Below, in pieces: positions 25,760 to 34,605 of a DNA stretch of 45,705 bases (its first letter is position 1; every line of letters begins with the position of its first letter). A program made the position numbers and the translations under genes. This DNA is from Flectobacillus sp. BAB-3569 (lineage in GTDB: Bacteria; Bacteroidota; Bacteroidia; Cytophagales; Spirosomataceae). Where the stretch lies: the NCBI RefSeq assembly GCF_002270355.1, contig NZ_NJFZ01000044.1:1-45705 (forward strand), given 5' to 3'. Under the pieces are notes generated by a model, which saw only the letters and a program-made list of their open reading frames with translations, did no database searches and had not been told where the DNA came from.

Positions 25760-26280
25760 CGTTTTGGGACAGCAATAATGATTTAGTAAAGTGCTGTATC
25801 TGCCATCAGGTCAATCCAATCAATGTTGGTTATTGGTTTTGCGAGGCTAATATAGTGCCATTGGCTCTTGTGGCCGAAATAGCACAGTAATATTGCTTAC
25901 AAAATGGTTTTACGGCAGCCCAATATAGTTGGGTACTTAATCTCTGGACAGCACCACTGTTTTAAGTATATACACTCATTTACCAATGTAATAGAGATAG
26001 TTCGTTTAAACTTAAATCGCAGTATATCAACCAGCGAGTATATAATTTGGAGTATCGCCAAATACAGTTGCAGTAGGTATAGCACAGGATGAAAATGAAA
26101 AGAGAAAGTACGCCAGCAATTACAAGAAATTGAAGCATTACAAACCTAAATTGACGAACCCATCGCTGAAGGCTACGACTCTAAACTGGACGATGGTGTT
26201 GACAAAAACATTACTCCACTGCAAAATCACAACTGGAGAAATACCAATTGACAGCAGGCAAAGTTTTTTGCATTAATTGT
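25760..26280. other. Degenerate region after array 3
   Basis: About 520 nt with no intact gene. Short overlapping ORFs near 25897-26092 on both strands have no recognisable product. The region probably holds decayed DNA, including the methyltransferase-like fragment listed separately. Confidence 0.45.
26111..26251 (+). pseudogene. Possible DNA methyltransferase C-terminal remnant
   Basis: Read from 26111 the frame gives RQQLQEIEALQT, a stop, then IDEPIAEGYDSKLDDGV and KNITPLQ. The DDGV-x-NITPLQ pattern resembles the C-terminal end of Eco57I/PglX-like DNA methyltransferases. The internal stop and lack of the catalytic part make it a remnant at most. The match is short. Confidence 0.3.
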
Positions 26281-26356
26281 TACCACAAATCTTTTCTAAA
26301 TTTGGGACAATAATTAACATTCGAGTACCCGCATCAAATGCTCTAAATCAGAATAT

Positions 26357-26393
26357 TTTTTGTCACAAATATTTGCTAAATTTGTGACAAAAA
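26357..26393 (+). promoter_or_regulatory. AbiE promoter with palindromic operator
   Basis: Arms 26357-26370 and 26380-26393 are exact 14-bp reverse complements (TTTTTGTCACAAAT and its complement) around 9 nt. TAAATTTG (26377-26384) is a -7 box inside it, 25 nt before the abiEi start. AbiEi antitoxins repress their own promoter through inverted repeats, so this is the likely operator. A degenerate copy of the same module is at 26281-26310. Confidence 0.7.
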
Positions 26394-26408
26394 TAAATTT
26401 TATATTAA

Positions 26409-27017
26409 ATGGAAAGCGTTGAAAAACAAATAGAAAAGTCGATAAAAAGTAAGCCTAGGGGAGTACTAATATTGCCTGATGACTATTTGAGTTATGGCTC
26501 TTCCGATGCCATACGTAAAGCCTTAGATCGTTTGGAAGATAAAAAATGCCTTATGCGAGTAGCACAGGGTATTTATGTGCGCCCCAAAATAAGTAAATTA
26601 ATAGGCTCATTAATACCCACAGCAGAAGAAGTTGCCGAAGCTATAGCCAAGCGAGACCGAATAAGGACGATTCCAACGGGAAGTTATGCACTAAATGCCC
26701 TAGGGCTAAGTACACAAGTCCCCATGAATATTGTATTGCTCACAGACGGTTCGCCCCGAGAAATTAAAGTGGGAAAGCGGAAGATTAAGTTTAAAAAAAC
26801 TACTCCTAAAAACCTATTAGCAAAAGGGAAAATAAGTAGGTTGGTTATTCAAGCACTCAAAGAAATCGGCAATGGTAAGGTAAGCGAAGTAGAAGAAAAA
26901 AAGATTATTGACTTACTTCGAAAAGAAGATGAAAAAGACTTAAGGCACGACATATTGCTAGCACCAGTATGGATTCAAAAAATAATGAAACAAGCATTGA
27001 ATGAAGGCAAAAATTGA
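26409..27017 (+). CDS. abiEi: AbiEi-like antitoxin (DUF6088)
   Basis: A 202-aa protein of the AbiEi/DUF6088 family: an N-terminal winged helix (RGVLILPDDYLSYGSSDAIRKALDRLEDKKCLMRVAQGIYVRP) and a C-terminal domain (PTGSYALNALGLSTQVP, then RKIKFKKTTPKNL). These antitoxins repress the operon and counteract the AbiEii toxin. It overlaps the toxin gene by 17 nt, and its promoter carries a perfect inverted repeat. Such pairs stabilise plasmids and can block phages. Confidence 0.85.
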   Translation: MESVEKQIEKSIKSKPRGVLILPDDYLSYGSSDAIRKALDRLEDKKCLMRVAQGIYVRPKISKLIGSLIPTAEEVAEAIAKRDRIRTIPTGSYALNALGLSTQVPMNIVLLTDGSPREIKVGKRKIKFKKTTPKNLLAKGKISRLVIQALKEIGNGKVSEVEEKKIIDLLRKEDEKDLRHDILLAPVWIQKIMKQALNEGKN

Positions 27018-28038
27018 TTTTTACACCACAAAGAAAACAGAAAAGGTTGCTGTTTTTGAGGCCATTGCTTCAACAATGGGAATGACACCCTTTGCAGTAG
27101 AGAAGGATTGGTGGGTAAGTCGTACACTTGAAATCATATTTCAGATGGATATTGCAAAACACCTAGTGTTCAAAGGTGGAACCTCTCTTAGTAAAGCTTG
27201 GAAGCTTATCAACAGATTTTCTGAAGACATTGATTTGGCAATAGATAAAGAGTATTTCGGATTTACAGGAGAACTAGGAAAGAATCAAAGGGATAAACTC
27301 AGAAAAAAAGCAGGAGCATATACCACTGGAACTTTCTTTGAAGAATTAAAACAAGCATTTGATGCTAAGGGATACAAAGCGTTGAATTTTGTCGTGATTG
27401 AAGCAAAAGATAGCGATCAAGATCCTAGAGTATTGGAAATATACTACCCAAATGTTGTAAGTCAGCCTTCAGAATATATTTTGCCAAGGGTACAAATCGA
27501 AATCAGTTGTAGATCGCTAAGAGAACCCTTCAGTGTTCAAACTTTTGGTTCGTTGGTAGATGAATTTTACAAAGGAAGAGATTTTGCCGAACAACTATTT
27601 GAAGTGCCTACTGTGAATCCAGAAAGAACCTTTTTAGAGAAGCTATTCTTATTACACGAAGAGTTTCATCGTACTGCCGAAAAAATACGAGTGGATAGGT
27701 TGAGCCGTCATTTGTATGATGTGTATCAGCTAGCTAAGGCAGGCGTTGCTCAAAAAGCCATTCACGATAAAGCGCTATATGAAACCATCGTTGCCCATCG
27801 CTATACATTTTCCAGAGTAGGTGGTGTAGATTACAATACCCACAATCCTAAAAGCCTTAACCCTGTACCATTGCCACAGATAATAGGAGAGTGGAGAGCA
27901 GATTATAAGAAAATGATGGAAGATATGATTTACGAAACCAACAAACCCTCTTTTGAAAATTTAGTTGATAATTTGGAAGAATTGAAGGAACAGTTGCAAA
28001 CATTAGATTGGCAATTTGAATTAAAATTTTCTACCTAA
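27001..28038 (+). CDS. abiEii: AbiEii-like nucleotidyltransferase toxin
   Basis: A 345-aa nucleotidyltransferase of the AbiEii/DUF1814 family. The core motif is FKGGTSLSKAW (residues about 58-68) followed by FSEDIDLAI (about 73-81), the usual GGT-S and D-x-D of the fold. Further family segments are RVQIEIS, TVNPERTFLEKLFLLHEEF and RLSRHLYDVYQL. Members modify RNA, in known cases tRNA acceptor ends, and arrest growth. It starts with ATG 27001 inside the antitoxin gene. Confidence 0.88.
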   Translation: MKAKIDFYTTKKTEKVAVFEAIASTMGMTPFAVEKDWWVSRTLEIIFQMDIAKHLVFKGGTSLSKAWKLINRFSEDIDLAIDKEYFGFTGELGKNQRDKLRKKAGAYTTGTFFEELKQAFDAKGYKALNFVVIEAKDSDQDPRVLEIYYPNVVSQPSEYILPRVQIEISCRSLREPFSVQTFGSLVDEFYKGRDFAEQLFEVPTVNPERTFLEKLFLLHEEFHRTAEKIRVDRLSRHLYDVYQLAKAGVAQKAIHDKALYETIVAHRYTFSRVGGVDYNTHNPKSLNPVPLPQIIGEWRADYKKMMEDMIYETNKPSFENLVDNLEELKEQLQTLDWQFELKFST

Positions 28039-28255
28039 TTCCAAGTCGATTATGACAGATAATGGTTGTGATATGTAAGCTTCCCCAGAGTATGCTACAG
28101 ATATAGCATTTATTTAATCATTATTTTTACCTATTTTACAAAGCTAACGGATTGAGGGCCAAAGTGATTGACCTTATGTCGTATGACTTAAAATATACCT
28201 TTCCTGACATGCATGGTTTCTCTTCACGTAACTTTAAGTATATGAGAAAATTATG

Positions 28256-28430
28256 ATGAAAACATTGAAAACAAAGTTGTTTTCATATTGCCCCAAAACG
28301 AAAACATCATACTCGATAATGAAAACATTAATAATCAAAGTGTTTTCATACTACTCCAAAGTGAAAACATCATACTCTATTATGAAAACATTGAAAATGA
28401 AGATGTTTTCATACAGCTCTACTGTAAAGT
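28256..28430 (+). repeat. 63-bp tandem repeat, nearly three copies
   Basis: Copies begin at 28256, 28319 and 28382, exactly 63 bp apart; the last is partial. Each copy contains GAAAACAT and TGTTTTCAT as inverted words about 25 nt apart. Since 63 is a multiple of three, open frames run through it on the + strand (21-aa units starting MKTLKTKLFSY), but I do not regard these as a gene. It could be a protein-binding array of the plasmid. The surrounding 28039-28255 shows nothing I recognise. Confidence 0.75.
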
Positions 28431-28488
28431 ACTTTTGGAGAACCTTACAACAACAGGTGATCATCTAATTTCCAACTTTAGAACGTAC

Positions 28489-29012
28489 TATTCATAAAAA
28501 GCCTCACACTCTCAAATTCATTCGTTGTGCTTGCACACTAGTTCTAAATAGTTTTTGACCTACAAAAACTCCATCTTGCTCCCAAAAAAGGTTATGCTAA
28601 ATATTGGGTTAAATTAGAGTACAATACACAAACTTGAGTTATGACACCTGATTGATGATAGATTGAATATAGTTTGCATAAAGATTTACTAAACATTGCC
28701 TACACATTCCACAAGGTTTAACGGTAGATTGCATACAGTTTGCACAAAGTTTTACTAAACATTGACTATACTCTTCACAGAGTTTAACTATAGATTCTAG
28801 ATAAAGTGAGCATCTGAACAATTCCTTGATACTTGGTGATAAATATTCGTTTAACGGTTAGCAGCTATTGAGATTATTGCATCTATAGACCACCCCCTAT
28901 TCAACATTTGAATAAATTAGTGTAAACGCTGTTAACCAAGCGTTTACACGCGTTAACAGTCGCGTTAACGCGATAAAACTGAACGTTAACGCCGTTAACG
29001 TTCCACATTTTT
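28489..29012. repeat. Left arm of a long inverted repeat around par-rep
   Basis: This stretch is the diverged reverse complement of 33279-33878. It holds two imperfect ~66-bp tandem units near 28655-28790, an 11-bp inverted repeat GTGTAAACGCT...AGCGTTTACAC (28920-28949), several GTTAAC words, and a 23-bp palindrome at 28981-29003. The clusters suggest sites for a partition, resolution or replication protein. A 60-codon ORF on the minus strand is not kept in the other arm, so I do not call it a gene. Confidence 0.82.
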
Positions 29013-29233
29013 AAAATTCAAGAAGGTACGAACAATGACTAACCACTCGTGTGGTCAAATTTGAAAGATTACCTAAAACTAAATCATCAAACAACTAGAA
29101 TATGTCGGTTTTACATTTTTATTATAGTCTAAAAATATAAAGTTTATCCTGTTTTTAATCCTTCTTAGTTTCGTTCTATCATTATACCAGATCATACCAC
29201 CCAACAAGACTAATATTTTCCATTAAAATCAAC

Positions 29234-29263
29234 AATATTTGTCAAAAATAATTGACAAATATT
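29234..29263. promoter_or_regulatory. Inverted repeat upstream of parA
   Basis: Arms 29234-29245 and 29252-29263 are exact 12-bp reverse complements (AATATTTGTCAA and its complement) with 6 nt between. It lies 38 nt before the ATG of parA and includes the TTG at 29239, so that TTG is unlikely to start the protein. A likely operator for self-regulation by the ParA N-terminal HTH. Confidence 0.65.
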
Positions 29264-29301
29264 TTTTTTATCCTAATTTTAAGACAAAAAGGTATGATAA
29301 T

Positions 29302-30249
29302 ATGCTCTCTAACGAACAAACCGTTTTCTTTCTAAGAAAAAATCCAGCTCTTTCGGTCTCTATTCTTGAAAAAGAAGCAGGGCTACCAACTAGTACATTG
29401 GCCAAAGCACTTAATGGTGACCGAGTTCTCAATACGAAGCACCTTGCAGCATTATATCCCATTCTTATAAAATATGGATACAATGAAGTCCAGCATAATA
29501 AAGCTAAAGTTATTTCTATCGTTAATCATAAAGGGGGAGTTGGTAAAACGACAACGACAATTAATCTTGGAAAAGCCTTGAGTAAACTAGGGTTCAAAGT
29601 CTTACTGGTTGATATGGATTCGCAGGGAAATTTATCTCAATCTTTAGGAATAGATAATCCTGAACGACAAGTTGTAAATGCGTTATTGAAAAATGAAGAT
29701 TTACCAGTTTTCCAAATTGCTGAGAATTATGATTTATCGCCAAGTGATTTGGAACTAGCCTTTGCAGACTTAGAGCTTGTACAAGCAGTCGGAGGAGTAA
29801 ACCAATTAAAGAATAAATTAAATCCGCTTAGAGATAAATACGATTATATCCTAATTGATTGTCCTCCAGCTTTAAATATTTTCACTAACTCTGCCTTAGT
29901 TGCTTCAAATAGCTGTTTGGTTACTTTACAACCCGAAGTATCCGCAATGAAAGGGGTAAATAATCTATTTGAACGGATTTCGCAGGTACGTGAACGTATT
30001 AACCCAGAGCTTGTCGTAGAAGGTGTTGTATTAACGATGGTGGACAAACGCCTGAAAGTACATCGTGATATGATTGATTATGTCTATCAAACATTGGGGA
30101 ATTTCAAAATTTATAAAACTGAGATTAGAAGCAATGTATCTGTGAAAGAGTCACAGATTTCTCAAATTACCATTTTTGATTATGATCAAAATTCCAATGG
30201 TGCAATCGATTATATGAATCTGGCTAAGGAGTTTTCTTCGAACGCCTAA
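29302..30249 (+). CDS. parA: ParA partition ATPase with N-terminal HTH
   Basis: A 315-aa ParA-type Walker ATPase that drives plasmid segregation. The deviant Walker A is KGGVGKTTTTINLG near residue 72, followed by VLLVDMDSQGNLSQS and the Walker B YDYILIDCPPAL. The first 60 residues (LSVSILEKEAGLPTSTLAKALNG-type, read as two shorter parts: SILEKEAGLPTSTLAKALNG) form a helix-turn-helix, as in type Ia ParA proteins that repress their own promoter. ATG 29302 is preferred over TTG 29239, which lies in an inverted repeat. parB follows after 21 nt. Confidence 0.93.
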   Translation: MLSNEQTVFFLRKNPALSVSILEKEAGLPTSTLAKALNGDRVLNTKHLAALYPILIKYGYNEVQHNKAKVISIVNHKGGVGKTTTTINLGKALSKLGFKVLLVDMDSQGNLSQSLGIDNPERQVVNALLKNEDLPVFQIAENYDLSPSDLELAFADLELVQAVGGVNQLKNKLNPLRDKYDYILIDCPPALNIFTNSALVASNSCLVTLQPEVSAMKGVNNLFERISQVRERINPELVVEGVVLTMVDKRLKVHRDMIDYVYQTLGNFKIYKTEIRSNVSVKESQISQITIFDYDQNSNGAIDYMNLAKEFSSNA

Positions 30250-30270
30250 ACACTTTTTACAACTACAGTC

Positions 30271-31179
30271 ATGGCAAAAAAATATATAGGAAACCTTGGT
30301 ATAACTAACAGTATCATAAAAGACCAAAGTCTTTTAAATCACGAAGCAATTAAACAACAGATATTCGTATTAGATGAACTTCGTGATCTTATCCCACCCC
30401 TTCAAGAAGAAGAGTATAATCAGCTAGAAAAAAATATATTGACAGAGGGGTGTAGAGAAGCGTTGATGATTTGGGAAACAGCTAAAAATATCATTGACCC
30501 TTCGGCAACCGATACCTCAAAAGTTTATGTATTAGTAGATGGTCATAACCGTTATGGTATTTGTCAAAAACATCAAATAAATTTCAAAATACACCTTACC
30601 TCTTTCTCATCTTTCAGAGAAGCGAAGGATTATATGATTGATAATCAATTAGGTAGGAGAAATCTAATTCCTGAACAAGCTTCCTATTTAAGAGGAATTC
30701 GTTATAATGCTGAAAAGTTAGAAAAAGGCAAGTATTTACGTACAGAGCATAAGGGTCATTTTGACCCTTATGCTCCTGAAGTACCAAAAGAGTCAACATC
30801 GGCTAAATTATCCAAGCAATATAATGTCAGTGAAAAGACTATTAAACGAGATGCTGAATTTGCTGAAGGGTTGAATTTATTAAATCCTTCCTTGAAAAAA
30901 GATATTCTATCAGGAAAACTAAAAGTCAAGAAATCTGATATTCAGCAGCTTTCTCATCAAGCACATATTCCCGAAAAGTCGATTTCCTCTTTGCAAGAGG
31001 TATCTACATTATTGCATGAGCCTTCCTCTAAATCCACAACTTTAGAAGAACCCGTAGCAGATAAAGCTACCTTACAGGGCTTAATTCATGAAACAGTACA
31101 AAAACTAAACGAAAACCCCAGCCAGAGCCTTTGCGATGAGCTCATTAAGCTTTCTATGGCTCTGAAGAAAATATTGTAA
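30271..31179 (+). CDS. parB: ParB-like partition protein
   Basis: A 302-aa protein with a ParB/Spo0J-type N-terminal domain: FVLDELRDLIPPLQEEEYNQ (about 32-51), LVDGHNRYGICQKH (about 88-101) and DNQLGRRNLIPEQASYLRG. A helix-turn-helix follows near 175-195 (AKLSKQYNVSEKTIKRDAEF). It would bind centromere sites and work with ParA upstream. The GTTAAC-rich palindromes in the flanking inverted-repeat arms are candidate binding sites, by inference only. Confidence 0.88.
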   Translation: MAKKYIGNLGITNSIIKDQSLLNHEAIKQQIFVLDELRDLIPPLQEEEYNQLEKNILTEGCREALMIWETAKNIIDPSATDTSKVYVLVDGHNRYGICQKHQINFKIHLTSFSSFREAKDYMIDNQLGRRNLIPEQASYLRGIRYNAEKLEKGKYLRTEHKGHFDPYAPEVPKESTSAKLSKQYNVSEKTIKRDAEFAEGLNLLNPSLKKDILSGKLKVKKSDIQQLSHQAHIPEKSISSLQEVSTLLHEPSSKSTTLEEPVADKATLQGLIHETVQKLNENPSQSLCDELIKLSMALKKIL

Positions 31180-31220
31180 GTGTTTTATTTATAGATACTA
31201 AAAACATCTTATCCTCAACT

Positions 31221-31674
31221 ATAACAAATTTAGGGTTACTTCATTCATACCAGATTTATGAGGCTAAAAAACCTATAAATAATCGTAAAAAGGCATTTTA
31301 GCAATGAAATCTTGTAGGTTCTGAGTCCTAATTATAACAAATTTAGGGAACAGAGCTTCGTAACTATAACAAATTTAGGGTTCGCGGGGCCTCTGTGTTT
31401 TAAATCAAATACCAGGGCTTAGATATTTACCGAAAAACCTGTTTTATTAAACTAAAAAGAATAAAAAACTTTAAAAAAAATCAAACAGCCTGATGATGTT
31501 TCTTTTTTTTAATTGTATTTTATGTATTTTCAGTGCTTGTAACTATCTGATTTTCAATTTATTATAAGATTTAATATAACAAATTTAGGGTCAACTATAA
31601 CAAATTTAGGGATAACTATAACAAATTTAGGGTCAATTATAACAAATTTAGGGTCAATTATAACAAATTTAGGT
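31221..31674 (+). repeat. Plasmid iterons, likely replication origin
   Basis: ATAACAAATTTAGGG occurs at 31221, 31334 and 31366, and then five times at exact 21-bp steps (31576, 31597, 31618, 31639, 31660; the last ends GGT). Between the two groups, 31440-31560 is very A/T-rich with long A and T runs. Rep_3 initiators bind such iterons next to an AT-rich unwinding region, and the rep gene begins 30 nt after the last iteron. Confidence 0.92.
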
Positions 31675-31703
31675 ATCTTTATTTTCTATTTAATCCGTAC
31701 TTA

Positions 31704-33059
31704 ATGAAACATAGTAAGAACCATAATGATGATTCGCAATCAGTCAAACTTATAAGGAAATCTAATAACCTTGTTGAAGGAAAATATCGTTTTGATATTT
31801 GGGAAATGCGAGTGTTTACGAAAATGTTAACAATGATTTTCCCTGATGATGAGGACTTCAAAGAATACCGAATTTATTTAAAAGATGTGATTGATGAGTT
31901 CAATCTTACGACCGACCGACAAGCATATAAGTTGCTAAAGGCTGGAGCCGTAAAATTGATGAAGAAAGAAATCAAAGTTGTACGTGATACGGAGGAAGGA
32001 GAAAAAGAGTTTTTGACCTATATCGCTGTAGGTTTAGATAGTTTTACCAGTAAGAGTCAAGGAAGTTATATCGATATTTCATTTCACCCCAAAATGAAAC
32101 CATTTTTGTTACAGCTTCAAACTCAATTTTTGATGTATGATGTACGCAATGTTTTACAACTGCAAAGCTCGTTTTCGGTGCGTATATATGAATTATTAAA
32201 GCAATACGAACGTATCGGAAGAAGAACTTTCACCCTTACCGAACTGAAGGAAACTTTGGCTGTTGCTGATAAATATCCACTGTATGCTAATTTTAAGCAA
32301 AGAGTAATTTTAAAAGCTCAGGAGGATTTAGAAAACTATACAGACATTCGGTTTACCTTTGAAGAGGATAAAAAAGGAAAAGCTGTTCACTCGTTAGTTT
32401 TCTATATATATTCGAACAAAACCGTAGTAGAAGAACGTAAACAACCAGAAGAAGAAGAAGAAATACCATCAACAGATATTGCGAATAATCAAATTTACGA
32501 TAAGCTCAAAGAATATCAGGGAGTAAACCTTAAAACTGTTAAGGAATGGATAGAGAAATATTCGTTAAATTATGTAGCTGAGCGTATTGATATGTTGAAA
32601 AGACAACAATCAAATGGAACAGTCATTAACAACCCTATGGGGTATCTGCAAAAACTGATGCAACAAGACGTATTGTTTTACCCTCAAGTGATAGAATCTA
32701 AAAAGGTAGTTATTGATGTCACGGAACAGAACTTGAGGTTACAAAGTATAAAATACCATGAGAAGTCATTAGAAGATCTTCGTATTAACTATTACGAGCA
32801 GCAAAATGAAATCATCAAGGCATATTTTGAAGAAAACCCAACCGTAAAGGAAGAGCTATTGGAAAGCTTGAAGTTTGGTTATGATTATAATAGGCAGTTA
32901 AGTGTGTCTGAAAACTTGCAAAGAGATTCCTTCAAAGCCCTTTTAAACGCTAAAGTAAGAGAGCACTATCCACACCTGTTTAAAGAACTTGATGAAACTT
33001 TTAAGCGCCAGGAAATAACTATTAAGCAAGCATTGAGATCATTGGGATGGGCTGGGTAG
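31704..33059 (+). CDS. rep: Rep_3/RepB-family plasmid replication initiator
   Basis: A 451-aa initiator of the Rep_3 type. Family segments: SVKLIRKSNNLVEGKYRF at the start, EMRVFTKMLTMI, LQLQSSFSVRIYELLKQYE (about 152-170) and FKQRVILKAQEDLENYTDIRF (about 199-219), the two winged-helix domains. A C-terminal extension of about 190 aa is less conserved. It would bind the 21-bp iterons just upstream, start replication and repress its own gene. Confidence 0.93.
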   Translation: MKHSKNHNDDSQSVKLIRKSNNLVEGKYRFDIWEMRVFTKMLTMIFPDDEDFKEYRIYLKDVIDEFNLTTDRQAYKLLKAGAVKLMKKEIKVVRDTEEGEKEFLTYIAVGLDSFTSKSQGSYIDISFHPKMKPFLLQLQTQFLMYDVRNVLQLQSSFSVRIYELLKQYERIGRRTFTLTELKETLAVADKYPLYANFKQRVILKAQEDLENYTDIRFTFEEDKKGKAVHSLVFYIYSNKTVVEERKQPEEEEEIPSTDIANNQIYDKLKEYQGVNLKTVKEWIEKYSLNYVAERIDMLKRQQSNGTVINNPMGYLQKLMQQDVLFYPQVIESKKVVIDVTEQNLRLQSIKYHEKSLEDLRINYYEQQNEIIKAYFEENPTVKEELLESLKFGYDYNRQLSVSENLQRDSFKALLNAKVREHYPHLFKELDETFKRQEITIKQALRSLGWAG

Positions 33060-33278
33060 ACGATGTAAGCAAATAAGTAATATATTTCAACGGCGAATAA
33101 TAAAGTGTTATTGAAAGTGGAAAAATATGTGACACTAACATACTTTTTGTTGAAGATCACTTACCTGTTCAGCCTTTAAATGTTGAGACTTACATCGAGA
33201 AGCGTGTGCTGTTACAATTGTTGTAAACTTCCCCCAAAATAGTACAGACTAAAAGTTGTATATGCCCCCTTAAATCTG
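33060..33278. other. Gap between rep and the right inverted-repeat arm
   Basis: About 220 nt without an intact gene. An open stretch from 33104 to 33226 on the + strand (about 40 codons, ending YIEKRVLLQLL) has no start and no family I recognise; it may be a gene remnant. Confidence 0.35.
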
Positions 33279-33878
33279 AAAAATGCTGAGCGTTAACGCC
33301 GTTAACGTTCAGCATTTTTGCGTTAACGAGACTGTTAACACGTGTAAACGCTTGGTTAACAGCGTTTACACTAATTTATTCAAATGTTGAATAGGGGGTG
33401 GGTACATGTGGATAGAAAACTCTTAGGAATGTGCCAAGATTGTTAGCGCTTCATGACAATCTCCGTCAAATATTGGTAGGATAGTGATGCAATATTCTCA
33501 ATAGCTGCTAACAGTTAAACGAATATTTATCTCCAAATATCAAGGAATTGTTTGGAGGCTCACTTTATCGCGAATCTATAGTTAAGCTCTATGTAAAGTG
33601 TAGGTAGGGTTTAGTAAATCTTTATGCAAACTGTATGCAATCTACCGTTAAACCTTGTGGAATGTATAGGCAATGTTTAGTAAATCTTTATGCAAACTTT
33701 ATTCAATCTACCATCAACATAGCGTCATAACTCAAAGTTACATTTACTACAGTCATTTAACCCTATATTTAGCATAACCTTTTTTGAAGCAAGATGGGGT
33801 TTCTGGCAGTCAAAAACTACCTAGAACCAGTGTGCAAGCACAACTACTGAATAGGGAGTGTAAGGTTTTTATGAGTAA
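33279..33878. repeat. Right arm of the long inverted repeat around par-rep
   Basis: The diverged reverse complement of 28489-29012. It carries the same GTTAAC palindromes and GTGTAAACGC / GCGTTTACAC pair, and the same tandem units near 33570-33720. At its left end AAAAATGCTGA (33280-33290) pairs with TCAGCATTTTT (33310-33320) around the GTTAAC core, giving a long hairpin not kept in the left arm. Confidence 0.82.
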
Positions 33879-34372
33879 TGTTTTGGGCAATTGACATTCT
33901 TTACATTACTCTAATATAATATTACAATTGATGGGTCATGTTTATAGAGGCAGACTATACTTTCAAGACTGGTAGATTTATATTTTTCCCTATTGGATTG
34001 CTAAACTTAGTAATTAAAAGAACATTAGGATAAATAATGGATAGAATTTGCAGTAAAACTAGCTCAGCAATGAAGCCCAATGGAAGAGATAGTATTTCAA
34101 ATATTGAACCAAAGCAACGAACGGTTCATAAAGTGATTCGATTAGACTCTCAATAGACATATGTAAGATACTATGAGCTTGGTTTGGAGGGAGTACACCA
34201 ACAAAGTCCAATATGTATGACTTTTCTAGGTTGAAGATGGGTGGTTCGTTTGGAACTATGGAGTAGTAAGGGGACGCTGCTGTTTCAGTTCAATATTATG
34301 AGAGAATGAAAAATCTTTAGAATTAATTTACAAGACATATACATCATCAATAGAAAAAAATCTCACAATAGT
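33879..34372. other. Gap before the type I-B promoter
   Basis: About 490 nt with no ORF of note. Short interrupted coding-like pieces near 34080-34250 could be a decayed gene, but I cannot name it. Confidence 0.35.
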
Positions 34373-34402
34373 TTGTGTGAGAAAAAGAAAAATATACCTT
34401 TG
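34373..34402 (+). promoter_or_regulatory. Canonical promoter upstream of the type I-B operon
   Basis: TTG (34373-34375), exactly 19 nt, then TACCTTTG (34395-34402): a perfect Bacteroidota TTG-N19-TAnnTTTG promoter. Transcription would begin near 34409, some 590 nt before cas8b, across the repeat-like element, the hairpin and the small Cys-rich ORF. Confidence 0.75.
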
Positions 34403-34507
34403 TAGAAATAGGTCACTTTAATGATAGTCTTGTGGTGATTTTTTAAATTTTGTAAAACAACAAACGTTGAAACATGATTGTCTTTTGTTATTCATTTACA
34501 ATGAATA

Positions 34508-34571
34508 GTCCAAAAAATAAGGATTGAAAAGGCCCATCTCGTAACTTCTTGGTCGGACGCACGAAATGGGC
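34508..34571 (+). ncRNA. Solitary CRISPR-repeat-like element with hairpin
   Basis: Positions 34508-34530 match the 3' part of the arrays 1/4 repeat (TCCAA..., then AATAAGGATTGAAA with a final A for C, one gap). Directly after it a hairpin forms from GCCCATCTCGT (34532-34542) and ACGAAATGGGC (34561-34571), with one mismatch. It lies in the transcribed leader of the cas8b operon. It could be a crRNA-like regulatory RNA, a Cas6 cleavage site in the leader, or an array remnant. Confidence 0.45.
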
Positions 34572-34605
34572 TATCAATAAATTTTCACACTAAACATGCA
34601 AAAAC

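Noticed and set aside
25897-26092. Overlapping 62-aa ORFs on both strands after array 3
   Set aside because: No family, start context or codon pattern supports either; the region looks decayed.
28253-28468. 71-aa and 69-aa ORFs over the 63-bp tandem repeat
   Set aside because: The frames are open because the period is a multiple of three; no family, no clear start signal.
28639-28821. 60-aa Cys-rich minus-strand ORF with an internal repeat
   Set aside because: It lies in an inverted-repeat arm, and the matching part of the other arm (33490-33720) has stops in the equivalent frame, so the conservation is at DNA level.
29239-29241. TTG as the start codon of parA
   Set aside because: It lies inside a perfect 12-bp inverted repeat, and a good ATG follows at 29302 in frame.
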